Below are positions 39,888 through 49,403 of a stretch of 64,000 nucleotides of DNA, in pieces (position 1 is the first letter of the stretch; each line of letters begins with the position of its first letter). The notes under the pieces are model-generated. The model was not told where the DNA came from, searched no databases, and saw only the letters and a list, made by a program, of their open reading frames with translations. The translations under genes and the position numbers were made by a program. Origin of the DNA: Streptomyces griseofuscus (GTDB lineage Bacteria > Actinomycetota > Actinomycetes > Streptomycetales > Streptomycetaceae); contig NZ_CP051006.1 of assembly GCF_014673495.1 (NCBI RefSeq), forward strand, positions 7,129,001 through 7,193,000, read 5' to 3'.

Positions 39888-40202
39888 GTGAGGTGGGACG
39901 TGCAACTGACCCCGCACGAGCAAGAGCGGCTGCTCATCCATGTGGCGGCTGACGTCGCCGAAAAGCGCAGGGCCCGCGGTCTTCGGCTCAACCACCCCGA
40001 GGCGGTCGCCCTCATCACCTCGCACATCCTGGAGGGCGCGCGCGACGGCCGTACCGTCGCCGAGCTGATGTCCACCGGCCGCAAGCTCCTCACCAGGGAC
40101 GACGTCATGGACGGCATCGCGGAGATGATCCACGACGTACAGGTCGAGGCGACCTTCCCGGACGGCACCAAACTCGTCACCGTGCACGAGCCGATCGTCT
40201 GA
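39888..40202 (+). CDS. ureA: Urease gamma subunit
   Basis: The product is 104 residues, the expected length, with QLTPHEQERLLIHVAADVAE, LNHPEAVALITSHILEGARD and the C-terminal EATFPDGTKLVTVHEPI. With UreB and UreC it forms the nickel urease that splits urea to ammonia and carbamate. GTG 39888 has GCGAGGAC upstream. It is the first gene of ureABCFGD. Confidence 0.95.
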   Translation: MRWDVQLTPHEQERLLIHVAADVAEKRRARGLRLNHPEAVALITSHILEGARDGRTVAELMSTGRKLLTRDDVMDGIAEMIHDVQVEATFPDGTKLVTVHEPIV

Positions 40203-40213
40203 CGGGGGCCGCG

Positions 40214-40525
40214 ATGATTCCCGGAGAGATCCTCTTCGCCGACGACCCCGTACACGTCAACGAGGGCCGGGCCGCCACCCGGCTCACCGTTCTCAACGCC
40301 GCCGACCGGCCCGTCCAGGTCGGCTCCCACTATCACTTCGCCGAGGCCAACCCCGGACTGGAGTTCGATCGCGCCGCCGCGCACGGTCGGCGGCTGAATG
40401 TCGCCGCCGGCACCGCCGTGCGCTTCGAGCCCGGCATCCCCGTCGACGTCGAACTCGTGCCCCTCGCCGGCGGCCGGATCGTGCCGGGGCTGCGCGGCGA
40501 GACCGGAGGTGCTCTCGATGGCTGA
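40214..40525 (+). CDS. ureB: Urease beta subunit
   Basis: The product is 103 residues: MIPGEILFADDPVHVNEGR, VGSHYHFAEANPGLEFDR, and LNVAAGTAVRFEPG. This is a typical free-standing beta subunit. It lies eleven bases after ureA, and its last eight bases overlap the ureC start, so stoichiometric translation is likely. Confidence 0.95.
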   Translation: MIPGEILFADDPVHVNEGRAATRLTVLNAADRPVQVGSHYHFAEANPGLEFDRAAAHGRRLNVAAGTAVRFEPGIPVDVELVPLAGGRIVPGLRGETGGALDG

Positions 40526-42239
40526 GATCTCCCGCGCCGCCTACGCCGACCTGTTCGGGCCGACCACCGGCGACCGCATCCGGCTCGCCGACACCGATCT
40601 GCTGATCGAGATCGAGGAGGACCGCTCGGGCGGACCCGGCCGCGCCGGGGACGAGGCGGTCTTCGGCGGCGGCAAGGTCATCCGCGAGTCCATGGGCCAG
40701 TCCCGGGCCACCCGTGCCGACGGCACCCCCGACACCGTGATCACCGGGGCCGTCGTCGTGGACCACTGGGGCATCGTCAAGGCCGACATCGGCATCCGCG
40801 ACGGCCGTATCACCGCCCTCGGCAAGGCCGGCAATCCCGACACCATGGACGGCGTCCACCCCGACCTGGTGATCGGCCCCGAGACCGAGATCATCGCGGG
40901 CAACGGGCGGATTCTCACGGCCGGGGCCATCGACGCGCATGTCCACTTCATCTGCCCCCAGGTCGCCGACGAGGCGCTGGCCTCCGGCATCACCACCCTG
41001 GTCGGTGGCGGCACCGGCCCCGCCGAGGGCTCCAAGGCGACCACCGTCACACCCGGCCCCTGGCACCTCGCCCGGATGCTGGAGGCGATGGAGGCCTACC
41101 CCCTGAACATCGGCTTCCTCGGCAAGGGCAACACCGTCAGCCATGAGGCGATGCTGTCCCAGATCCGCGGCGGCGCCGTCGGCCTGAAGCTGCACGAGGA
41201 CTGGGGCTCCACCCCGGCCGTCATCGACGCCGCGCTCACCGTGGCCGACCGCACCGGCATCCAGGTCGCCATCCACACCGACACCTTGAACGAGGCCGGG
41301 TTCGTCGGCGACACCCTCGCCGCGATCCGGGGCCGGGGCATCCACTCGTACCACACCGAGGGCGCCGGCGGCGGGCACGCGCCCGACATCATGACCGTGG
41401 TCTCGCAGCCCAACGTGCTGCCCAGCTCCACCAATCCGACTCGGCCGTTCACCGTCAACACCGCCGAGGAACACCTCGACATGCTGATGGTCTGCCACCA
41501 TCTCAACCCGGCCGTCCCCGAGGACCTCGCCTTCGCCGAGTCCCGGATCCGGCCCTCCACCATCGGCGCGGAGGACATCCTCCACGACCTCGGCGCGATC
41601 TCGATCATCTCCTCCGACTCCCAGGCCATGGGCCGGGTCGGCGAGGTCATCCTGCGGACCTGGCAGACCGCCCATGTCATGAAGCGGCGCCGGGGCGCCC
41701 TGCCCGGCGACGGCCGCGCCGACAACCACCGGGTACGGCGCTATGTCGCCAAATACACGATCAACCCGGCGCTCGCCCAGGGCCTCGCCACCGAGACCGG
41801 CTCCGTGGAGCAGGGCAAGCTCGCCGACCTCGTGCTGTGGGAGCCCGCGTTCTTCGGGGTGAAGCCGCTCCTCGTGCTCAAGGGCGGCCAGATCGCCTAC
41901 GCGCAGATGGGCGACGCCAACGCCTCCATCCCCACCCCGCAGCCGATCCTGCCCCGCCCGATGTACGGCGCGATCGGCCGCGCCCCGGCCGCCAACTCCG
42001 TCAACTTCGTCTCCACGCTCGCCCTGGAGGACGGACTGCCGGAACGGCTCGGGCTCGGCAAACGGTTCGTGGCGATCGACTCCACGCGTGCGGTCACCAA
42101 GGCCGACATGCGGGAGAACGACGCCCGCCCCGACGTCCGGATCGACCCCGACAGCTTCGCCGTGCACATCGACGGCGAACTGGTCGAGGCGACCCCGGCC
42201 GCCGAACTGCCCATGGCCCAGCGCTACTTCCTCTTCTGA
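40518..42239 (+). CDS. ureC: Urease alpha (catalytic) subunit
   Basis: The product is 573 residues, standard length. Nickel-site motifs are visible: DAHVHFICPQ (His-x-His), the carbamylated Lys in VGLKLHEDWG, HTDTLNEAGF and the flap region MVCHHLN. ATG 40518 lies inside the ureB end. It hydrolyses urea at a di-nickel centre built by UreD/F/G. The order ureABC-FGD, without ureE, is the common Streptomyces arrangement. Confidence 0.97.
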   Translation: MAEISRAAYADLFGPTTGDRIRLADTDLLIEIEEDRSGGPGRAGDEAVFGGGKVIRESMGQSRATRADGTPDTVITGAVVVDHWGIVKADIGIRDGRITALGKAGNPDTMDGVHPDLVIGPETEIIAGNGRILTAGAIDAHVHFICPQVADEALASGITTLVGGGTGPAEGSKATTVTPGPWHLARMLEAMEAYPLNIGFLGKGNTVSHEAMLSQIRGGAVGLKLHEDWGSTPAVIDAALTVADRTGIQVAIHTDTLNEAGFVGDTLAAIRGRGIHSYHTEGAGGGHAPDIMTVVSQPNVLPSSTNPTRPFTVNTAEEHLDMLMVCHHLNPAVPEDLAFAESRIRPSTIGAEDILHDLGAISIISSDSQAMGRVGEVILRTWQTAHVMKRRRGALPGDGRADNHRVRRYVAKYTINPALAQGLATETGSVEQGKLADLVLWEPAFFGVKPLLVLKGGQIAYAQMGDANASIPTPQPILPRPMYGAIGRAPAANSVNFVSTLALEDGLPERLGLGKRFVAIDSTRAVTKADMRENDARPDVRIDPDSFAVHIDGELVEATPAAELPMAQRYFLF

Positions 42240-42258
42240 CGGCATCGACGGCACCGTG

Positions 42259-42933
42259 ATGACACACGCGGCACTGCTCGTCCTGGCCGACGGCCGCTTC
42301 CCCGCCGGAGGGCACGCCCACTCCGGCGGGGCCGAGGCCGCCGTCAAGGCGGGGCGCATCAGCTGCGCCGCCGACCTGGAGGACTTCTGCCGGGGCCGGC
42401 TGCACACGGCCGGACTGGTCGCGGGCGCGCTCGCGGCGGCGGCCGCGCTCGGCCTGGACCCCCGGGAGCTGGACGCGGCGGCGGACGCCCGCACGCCCTC
42501 CCCCGCGCTACGGCTCGCCGCCCGCCGGCTCGGCCGCCAGCTGCTGCGGGCCGCACGGGCGAGCTGGCCGTGCCCGGAACTCGACGGGATCGCCCGGAGC
42601 TTCCCCAAGGGCGCCCACCAGCCCGTGGTCCTCGGACTCGCCGCCCGGGCGGCCGGGCTCGGACCCGCGGAGGCGGCGTACTGCGCCCTGTACGAGAGCG
42701 TGAGCGGACCGGCGACGGCGACCGTACGACTGCTCAGCCTCGACCCCTTCGACGCGACCGGCGTACTGGCCCGGCTGGCACCGGAGCTGGACGCGGTCGC
42801 GCGGACGGCGGTCGACGCGGCGGGGAGAGCGGCCGCGGAAGGGCTCCAGGCGCTGCCCGCCGCGTCCGGCCCGTTGCTGGAGATCATGGCCGAGGCCCAC
42901 GCCTCATGGCCGGCCCGGCTGTTCGCGTCCTGA
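42259..42933 (+). CDS. ureF: Urease accessory protein UreF
   Basis: The product is 224 residues, all helical: HAALLVLADGRFPAGGHAHS near the start, ARSFPKGAHQPVVLGLAARA and the C-terminal EAHASWPARLFAS. UreF links UreD and UreG in the nickel-insertion complex. ATG 42259 follows ureC by 19 bases; a GTG one codon earlier is also possible. Confidence 0.92.
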   Translation: MTHAALLVLADGRFPAGGHAHSGGAEAAVKAGRISCAADLEDFCRGRLHTAGLVAGALAAAAALGLDPRELDAAADARTPSPALRLAARRLGRQLLRAARASWPCPELDGIARSFPKGAHQPVVLGLAARAAGLGPAEAAYCALYESVSGPATATVRLLSLDPFDATGVLARLAPELDAVARTAVDAAGRAAAEGLQALPAASGPLLEIMAEAHASWPARLFAS

Positions 42934-42985
42934 CCTCTGCCCCCACCCCCCTTGTGAACAAGCCCCCGGCCTCCAGGAGCCGTAC

Positions 42986-43659
<674 letters not shown>

Positions 43660-43663
<4 letters not shown>

Positions 43664-44490
43664 CCCTCACCGACACCCGGATCGGGACTCCGGGCACGGC
43701 CCCGACCGGCGTTGGGACCGAGCTCCCGGGCACGGCCCCCGCCGGTGTCCGCGCCGATGCCCGGATCGTGGCCCGTGCCGATGGACGTGGTGGTACCGCG
43801 CTGCCCGTGCTGGACGGCTCGGGCCCGCTGGCGGTGCGGCGGGTCCGGGGGAGTGGGGCCGAGGCCCGGGTGATGGTCGTCGGTGCGATGAGCGGTCCCC
43901 TCGGTGGTGACCGGTTCGCACTGGACGCCCGGGTGGAGGAGGGAGCCCGGCTGTGGCTCGGCTCCGCCGCGGCCACCCTCGCCCTGCCGGGCCAGGCACC
44001 CGGTGAGGCCCGCTACGACGTCCGGCTCGCTGTGGCCGACGGTGCCGAACTGCACTGGCTGCCCGAGCAGTTGATCTCCGCCACCGGCAGCGACCTGCGC
44101 GTCACCACCCTCGCCGAACTCGCCGCCGGTGCCCGGCTGGTGCTCCGTGAGGAGCAGGTGCTCGGGCGGGCGGGGGAGCGGCCCGGTCTGCTCACCACCC
44201 GCCTCACCCTGCGCGTCGCCGGCCGCACCGTCCTGGACCAGCAGCTGTCCTGCGGCCCCGGCGCCCCCGGTGGCTGGGACGGACCCGCCACCCTCGCCGG
44301 TCACCGGGCCGTGGGCCAACTCCTTGTCGTACGGCCCGAGTTCGCCGAGCAACCACCCGCGCCCCGGATGCTGGGCGACCACGCCGCCCTGATGCCGCTG
44401 CCCGGACCGGCCGCCCTGCTCACCGCCCTCGCCCCGGACGCGCTGCGGCTGCGGCGGGTGCTGGACGAGGGGCGGGCCCTGCTGGGATGA
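43660..44490 (+). CDS. ureD: Urease accessory protein UreD
   Basis: The product is 276 residues. The N-terminal 45 residues are variable and Thr/Gly/Ala-rich; the conserved part includes LGGDRFALDARVEEGARLWL, RYDVRLAVADGAELHWLPEQ and LISATGSDLRVTTLAELAAG. It scaffolds nickel insertion with UreF and UreG. The start at 43660 is chosen from the ATGA overlap with ureG. Confidence 0.93.
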
Positions 44491-44514
44491 GGGGCCGGGG
44501 GCGAGGGGGGAGCG

Positions 44515-45255
44515 TCAGCCGAGCGGTGCCTTCGGGAATCTGCGTTCCTTCGCACTCTTCTCCGTGGGCTGCTCGGCCTTGGCGACGGCGGCGTACTGAT
44601 CGACGTACTCCTGCTCGGACAGGGTCAGGATGGCGTACATGATCTCGTCGGTGACGGCCCGCAGGACCGCCTTCTGCTGCTCCATGCCCGCGAAGCGGGA
44701 GAAGTCGAGGGGCTTGCCGAAGCGGATGGTGACGGGGCGGACGCGGGGGAGGGCCCTGCCGGGCGGCTGGGCCTCGAAGGTGCCGATCATGGCGCAGGGG
44801 ATCACCGGGACGCCTGCCCTCAGGGCCATCACGGCGACCCCGACCTTGCCCTTGTACAGCCGGCCGTCGTGCGAGCGTGTCCCCTCCGGGTAGATGCCCA
44901 GCAGTTCGCCCTTGTCCAGCACTCCGAGGCCCTCGCGGATCGCGGCCTGTCCCGCCTCCTTGCCCGAGCGGTCCACCGGGATCTGTCCGGCGCTGCGGAA
45001 GAAGAACGCGGTGAGGCGGCCCTTGATGCCGGGACCGGTGAAGTACTCGGCCTTGGCGAGGAAGGTGATGCGCCGCTTGAGGATCGCCGGCATCAGGAAG
45101 TGGTCGGAGAAGGAGAGATGGTTTCCGGCGATGATCGCGGGGCCTGTCGCGGGCACATGGTCCAGGCCCTCGATCCGGGGCCTGAAGACCAGCCTGAGCA
45201 GGGGACCCAGCAGAACGTACTTGAGCAGGTAGTAGAACAAGGGGCCGCTCCTCAC
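44515..45255 (-). CDS. 1-acylglycerol-3-phosphate O-acyltransferase (PlsC family)
   Basis: The product is 246 residues with the four acyltransferase motifs: NHLSFSDH (HX4D), FFFRSAGQIPVDR, YPEGTRSHDG (EGTR) and VPVIPCAMIG. The N-terminal membrane helix is FYYLLKYVLLGPLLRLVF. It makes phosphatidic acid from lysophosphatidic acid in phospholipid synthesis. GTG 45255 is the likely start; the region before it is not protein-like. It is convergent with the urease operon. Confidence 0.9.
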   Translation of the reverse strand: MRSGPLFYYLLKYVLLGPLLRLVFRPRIEGLDHVPATGPAIIAGNHLSFSDHFLMPAILKRRITFLAKAEYFTGPGIKGRLTAFFFRSAGQIPVDRSGKEAGQAAIREGLGVLDKGELLGIYPEGTRSHDGRLYKGKVGVAVMALRAGVPVIPCAMIGTFEAQPPGRALPRVRPVTIRFGKPLDFSRFAGMEQQKAVLRAVTDEIMYAILTLSEQEYVDQYAAVAKAEQPTEKSAKERRFPKAPLG

Positions 45256-45347
45256 TCCGGCGGCTCGGCTGGGCCGCGAGGACAGCGTGCTGCCACTTGC
45301 CCCCGGGGGCAACCGGACCGGAGAGCTTGGCGCAATCGGCCCGGCAC

Positions 45348-45369
45348 GATCCGAACGAAAGACCCTAGG
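45348..45369 (-). repeat. 22-bp exact repeat at a gene end, copy 2
   Basis: Identical over 22 bp to 30766-30787, again with the TAG of the repeat serving as the stop codon of the leftward gene. Here the second arm of the palindrome is absent. Confidence 0.85.
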
Positions 45370-46009
45370 GGCGCCCGCCGTCACCGACGCCCTGCGGATG
45401 CGGGTGGGTGGGGCGCAGCCGGGGTATGAGGGCCGGGACCCGGGACCGGTAGGCGTCGTACGCGGCGCCGAACTCGCCCGCCATCAGGGCGTCCTCGATA
45501 CGGACCCGGCGCAGCAGCCAGGGGAGCGCGGCGATCGGGAAGGCGGTCCAGAAGCCGAAGCCGCCGGTCAGCATCGAGCCGGTGACCAGGCCGAGGATGC
45601 CGGTGTAGATGGGATGGCGGACCAGTCGGTACGGGCCGTTTGTGCGCAGCTCGTGGTTCTGCTGGAGGGAGGGGACGCTGTCCCACATCGTGCCCAGGAC
45701 CCAGCGGGACCACAGCAGCAGGGCGGTGGAGAGGAGGGCGAGCAGGGCGCCGAGCAGGGCCAGTTCGGGCTCCCAGAACTGGAGGTGTTCCCAGAAGCCC
45801 CGGGTGTGCCGGACCACGAAGAAGAACAGGCCCACGCCCGCGATCAGTAAGACCCGGTGTGACGCGGAGGAGCGTGACGCGCGGAGCCAGCCGCGGACGC
45901 CGCCGTTGGCTCTGATGCCGAAGTAGGCGGCGCCGAGGAGCCAGGCGGCGGCGAAGACCAGGAAGCAGGCACCGGTGAGGGCGGCGAGCGCCGGACGCAG
46001 CGAGTTCAT
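45365..46009 (-). CDS. Isoprenylcysteine carboxyl methyltransferase-like membrane protein
   Basis: The product is 214 residues with five or so membrane helices (LTGACFLVFAAAWLLGAAYF, LLIAGVGLFFFVV, ELALLGALLALLSTALLLWS). The cofactor signature of the ICMT/PEMT family is NGPYRLVRHPIYTGILG. These enzymes methylate thiols, lipids or prenyl cysteines with SAM; the bacterial substrate is unknown. ATG 46009 is the first start after a non-coding-looking stretch. Its TAG stop lies inside a 22-bp repeat. Confidence 0.85.
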   Translation of the reverse strand: MNSLRPALAALTGACFLVFAAAWLLGAAYFGIRANGGVRGWLRASRSSASHRVLLIAGVGLFFFVVRHTRGFWEHLQFWEPELALLGALLALLSTALLLWSRWVLGTMWDSVPSLQQNHELRTNGPYRLVRHPIYTGILGLVTGSMLTGGFGFWTAFPIAALPWLLRRVRIEDALMAGEFGAAYDAYRSRVPALIPRLRPTHPHPQGVGDGGRP

Positions 46010-46311
46010 GCCCCAAGGCTGCGCCCCGCCCCCCACCGCCCACCAGCACCCACGGGTCGATGGAGATCTCTCCACCCACGGATGGAGAGCCCCCGAAACC
46101 GACCCCGAGGGACGGGTTCGGGGGCTCGGCAGAGCCTGGGCCTGCCAGGGGGTTTCACAGGACCGGCCTCGTAGGGCCTCGGCTGCCGGTCGCCTGTTGT
46201 TGCTTCCAGCGAGCTGATCCCCCAGGGTCCACCGGGTTCACGGCCCCGGCCTCGCCCCGCAGGGCCGCCCCCTGGGGGCCGGCCCCCGGCAAACCAGCCC
46301 CCAGACAGGCC
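46010..46311. other. Intergenic region with terminator hairpins
   Basis: No gene is apparent. AGCCCCCGAA (46088-46097) pairs with TTCGGGGGCT (46117-46126), a strong hairpin that can end transcription between rocD (leftward, stop 46312) and the divergently placed methyltransferase. A second GC-rich pairing (GGGGGCC/GGCCCCC) lies near 46273-46287. Confidence 0.6.
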
Positions 46312-47529
46312 CTAGCCCAGCACCCGCTCCAGCGTCCCGAGTGCCGACCGCAGTTCCTCCGCCGTGATCGTCAGCGGCGGTGCCAGGCGGATCGTGGAGC
46401 CATGGGTGTCCTTCGCCAGGATCCCCTCCCGCATCAGGCGCTCGCTGATCTCGCGCCCGGTGCCGATCGCCGGGTCGATGTCGACGCCCGCCCACAGACC
46501 GCGGGAGCGGAAGCCCAGCACGCCCTTGCCCACCAGCTCGGTCAGGCCGTCCCGCAGGAGCACGCCCAGCTCGGCGGCCCGCCGCTGGAACTCACCGGTC
46601 TCCAGCAGTTCGAGCACCGCGATGCCGACCGCCGCCGCGAGCGGGTTGCCGCCGAACGTCGAGCCGTGCTCGCCCGGGTGCAGCACGCCCAGCACCTCGC
46701 GCCGGGCCACCACCGCCGACACCGGCACGATGCCGCCGCCGAGCGCCTTGCCGAGCAGCAGCACGTCCGGCACCACGTCCTCGTGGTCGACGGCGAGGGT
46801 GCGGCCCGTACGCCCGAGGCCCGACTGGATCTCGTCCGCGATGAACAGACAGCCCTTGCGCCGGGTCAGCTCGCGCACACCGGTCAGATAGCCCTCGTCC
46901 GGGATGACCACTCCGGCCTCGCCCTGGATGGGCTCGATCAGCACCGCCGCCGTGTTCTCGTCGACGGCCTCCTCCAGCGCGGCCAGATCGTTGTACGGCA
47001 CGATCGTGAAGCCCGGCGTGAACGGGCCGAAGCCCGCCCGTGCCGTCTCGTCGGTGGAGAAGCTCACGATCGTCGTCGTACGGCCGTGGAAGTTGTCCGC
47101 CGCGACCACGATCGTGGCCTGATCGGCGGGGACGCCCTTGACGTCGTAGGCCCACTTGCGGGCCACCTTGATGCCGCTCTCCACCGCCTCCGCGCCGGTG
47201 TTCATCGGCAGCACCATGTCCAGGCCGGTCAGCGCGGCGAGCCGTTCGGCGAACTCGGCGAGCCGGTCGTTGTGGAACGCCCGGGAGGTGAGCGTCAGCT
47301 GGTCCAGCTGGCGGTGGGCGGCCTCGATCAGAGCCGGGTGACGATGGCCGAAATTGAGCGCCGAGTACCCGGAGAGCATGTCCAGGTAGCGGCGGCCCTC
47401 GACGTCCTCCACCCAGGTGCCCTCGGCCCGTGCCACGACCACCGGGAGCGGGTGGTAGTTGTGCGCCAGGACCGGCTCCTCCGCACGGATCAGGTCGTCG
47501 GACGTACGGGTGCGCGCGGGTGCGGTCAT
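46312..47529 (-). CDS. rocD: Ornithine-oxo-acid aminotransferase
   Basis: The product is 405 residues, a PLP class III aminotransferase converting ornithine to glutamate-5-semialdehyde. Motifs are NYHPLPVVV, FGHRHPALIEAAHRQLDQLT, DEIQSGLGRTG (PLP Asp) and LLLGKALGGGIVPVSA (Lys). ATG 47529 overlaps the ddaH stop (TGATG). Together they degrade arginine-derived compounds: DdaH gives citrulline and RocD handles ornithine. Confidence 0.94.
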   Translation of the reverse strand: MTAPARTRTSDDLIRAEEPVLAHNYHPLPVVVARAEGTWVEDVEGRRYLDMLSGYSALNFGHRHPALIEAAHRQLDQLTLTSRAFHNDRLAEFAERLAALTGLDMVLPMNTGAEAVESGIKVARKWAYDVKGVPADQATIVVAADNFHGRTTTIVSFSTDETARAGFGPFTPGFTIVPYNDLAALEEAVDENTAAVLIEPIQGEAGVVIPDEGYLTGVRELTRRKGCLFIADEIQSGLGRTGRTLAVDHEDVVPDVLLLGKALGGGIVPVSAVVARREVLGVLHPGEHGSTFGGNPLAAAVGIAVLELLETGEFQRRAAELGVLLRDGLTELVGKGVLGFRSRGLWAGVDIDPAIGTGREISERLMREGILAKDTHGSTIRLAPPLTITAEELRSALGTLERVLG

Positions 47530-48338
47530 CAGCGGATCTCCTGGGTGCAGCACTTGATGCCACCGCCGGCCTTGTGGAACTCCGACAGGTCGACGGGGAC
47601 GGGGACGTAACCGTGGTCGGCGAGGCGCGCGGACAGCGCCTCCGCCTGGGGTGCGATGAACACGTGCCGGCCGTCGGACACCGAGTTCAGGCCCCAGGAC
47701 ATCGCGTCCTCGCGGGTGGCCTCCACCGCGTCCGGGAACAGGCGCCGCAGCACCTCGCGGCTGCCCGGCGAGAACGCCTCCGGGTAGTAACAGACATTGG
47801 CGTCGTCCAGCACGAACAGCGCCGTGTCCAGATGGTAGAAGTACGGATCCACCAGTGTCAGGCCGATCACCGGGTGCCCCAGGAACTCCTGCGCCTCACG
47901 ATGCGCCTCCCGGGTGGTGCGGAACCCGGTACCGGCCAGTACGTACCGGCCCGTCCACACCAGGTCGCCCTCGCCCTCGGACACCGCTTCGGGCCGGTAG
48001 ACGGTGTAGCCCGCCGTCTTGAACCACGTGTCGTAGTGCAGCGACTCGGGGCGCCGCTCCGGCGCGTGGAACAGCGAGCCGAAGACCCGGCCGCCGACCA
48101 CACAGGCCGCGTTGGCCGCGAAGACCATGTCGGGCAGGCCCGGCACCGGCTCGACGGCGTCGACGGTATGGCCGTGGGCGCGGTAGACGCGGATCAGCTC
48201 CTGCCACTGCTCGCGCGCCAGATCCACGTCGACCGGGCGGTCGGGGTTCATCCAGGGATTGATCGCGTACTGCACCGCGAAGTGTCTGGGTTCACAGACC
48301 AGGAAGCGCCGAGGGCGCGATTCACGGCTTTCGGACAC
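47529..48338 (-). CDS. ddaH: Dimethylarginine dimethylaminohydrolase family protein
   Basis: The product is 269 residues of the amidinotransferase fold: FLVCEPRHFAVQYAINPWMN, PDMVFAANAACVVGG, the His region LVDPYFYHLDTALFVL, and the catalytic Cys in GGGIKCCTQEIR at the C-terminus. It hydrolyses methylated arginines or arginine-like substrates to citrulline. GTG 48338 has GGAGGG eight bases upstream. It is followed by rocD and preceded by an Lrp-type regulator on the same strand. Confidence 0.9.
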   Translation of the reverse strand: MSESRESRPRRFLVCEPRHFAVQYAINPWMNPDRPVDVDLAREQWQELIRVYRAHGHTVDAVEPVPGLPDMVFAANAACVVGGRVFGSLFHAPERRPESLHYDTWFKTAGYTVYRPEAVSEGEGDLVWTGRYVLAGTGFRTTREAHREAQEFLGHPVIGLTLVDPYFYHLDTALFVLDDANVCYYPEAFSPGSREVLRRLFPDAVEATREDAMSWGLNSVSDGRHVFIAPQAEALSARLADHGYVPVPVDLSEFHKAGGGIKCCTQEIR

Positions 48339-48389
48339 AGAGGGTTCCCTCCGGTTTCCGTCTGTCACTGTTGGGTGACTCCACGGTAG

Positions 48390-48470
48390 GAAGGAACGGG
48401 GACGCGCGACAAGCGCAAAAAGCTGCGTGGACCTGCAACATCGCTGCGTTGTCGGGCTCGCTCACGCAGG
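48390..48470 (-). promoter_or_regulatory. Candidate Lrp-type control region upstream of ddaH
   Basis: The 177-bp gap between the lrp gene and ddaH contains repeated GCTGCG/GCAAC elements, including CAAC and GTTG arranged as an inverted repeat (GCAACATCGCTGCGTTG). Lrp/AsnC regulators bind such degenerate palindromes next to their target genes. Exact sites cannot be fixed by eye. Confidence 0.4.
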
Positions 48471-48515
48471 CCTGCTGCGCATACTTCCGATCATCCTCCG
48501 GGGGGCATCTCCGGG

Positions 48516-49001
48516 TCACTCGGGGGCCGCCTGGGTGGCACCCGCCTCCGGGCTGTCCGGGATCAGATGGGAGAGCACCATCACGCTGATCGTCTTCCGG
48601 ATGAAGGGCACGGTGCGGATCCGTTCCAGCACCTCCTCGAAGTGGTCCACGTCCCGCGCCCGCACATGCAGCAGCGCGTCCGCGGCGCCGGTCACCGTCA
48701 TGGCCGCCGTGATCTCCGGATGGTTGCGGACGACCTCCGCGAGGCGCCGGGGCGGGGCCGCGCCCTCGCAGTAGACCTCGACGTACGCCTCCGTGCGCCA
48801 GCCGAGCGCGGAGGGTTCGACCGTCGCCGTGAACCCGGTGATCACCCCGGTCTCGCGCAGCCGGTCCGCGCGCCGCTTGACCGCCGTAGCGGACAGCCCG
48901 ATCGCCGCGCCGATCTCGGCGAAGCTGGTCCTGGCGTTCGCCATCAGCGCGGTGATGATCTTGCGGTCGAGTTCGTCGAAGGACGCGGTCCTGCTGCTCA
49001 T
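48516..49001 (-). CDS. Lrp/AsnC-family transcriptional regulator
   Basis: The product is 161 residues. N-terminal HTH: FDELDRKIITALMANARTSF, AEIGAAIGLSATAVKRRADR. C-terminal RAM/AsnC ligand domain: AYVEVYCEGAAPPRRLAEVV, ITAAMTVTGAADALLHVRA. Encoded directly upstream of ddaH-rocD on the same strand, it is the likely arginine- or ornithine-responsive regulator of that operon. Confidence 0.92.
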   Translation of the reverse strand: MSSRTASFDELDRKIITALMANARTSFAEIGAAIGLSATAVKRRADRLRETGVITGFTATVEPSALGWRTEAYVEVYCEGAAPPRRLAEVVRNHPEITAAMTVTGAADALLHVRARDVDHFEEVLERIRTVPFIRKTISVMVLSHLIPDSPEAGATQAAPE

Positions 49002-49046
49002 GCGGGCAATGTAATCAGCCGGGAGCGTCCGCGACGCCGGGGGCGG

Positions 49047-49265
49047 CTACGACTGGGTGACGGCCATGGCGAGGGTCAGCAGCCCCAGCACCACCCAGCC
49101 GAACCACAGCCGGCCGTCGCCGCCGAGCGCGACGGTGTAGGCGGTCACGGCGACGAGGCTGCCGGCCGTGAGCGCGCCCATCGTCCTGATGGCGCCGCCA
49201 TGGGGGGAGCCGCGCATCGAGCCGTGCGCGAAGTCGTGCGGGGCGCCATCGGTGGAACCGGTCAT
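49047..49265 (-). CDS. Small membrane protein
   Basis: Seventy-two residues. A His/Gly-rich N-terminus (DGAPHDFAHGSMRGSPHGG) precedes two membrane helices (ALTAGSLVAVTAYTVAL and WFGWVVLGLLTLAMAV). The His/Met-rich start resembles that of the nearby CtaG-like protein and could bind copper. It follows lrp in the opposite sense to nothing obvious. Function unknown. Confidence 0.6.
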   Translation of the reverse strand: MTGSTDGAPHDFAHGSMRGSPHGGAIRTMGALTAGSLVAVTAYTVALGGDGRLWFGWVVLGLLTLAMAVTQS

Positions 49266-49285
49266 CGCGAGACCCTCCTCATGGA

Positions 49286-49342
49286 CCGTCCGACTCCTGG
49301 TCCGTCCGACTCCTGATCGGTTCGATCGTGGTCCGTCCGACC
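49286..49342. repeat. Short tandem repeat
   Basis: CCGTCCGACTCCTG occurs at 49286-49299 and 49302-49315 (16-bp period), with a partial third copy (CCGTCCGACC) at 49333-49342. It sits between the small membrane protein start and the CtaG-like gene. Confidence 0.6.
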
Positions 49343-49403
49343 ATGGTGCCCCGGCGGCCGCCCGTAGGGGATACCCCAGACCCGGCCCGGGGTGCGGCCC
49401 GCT

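Noticed and set aside
40293..42887. Leftward 864-codon frame opposite ureC-ureF
   Set aside because: It is an antisense shadow of the urease genes, with low-complexity Gly/Ala/Val composition and no domains.
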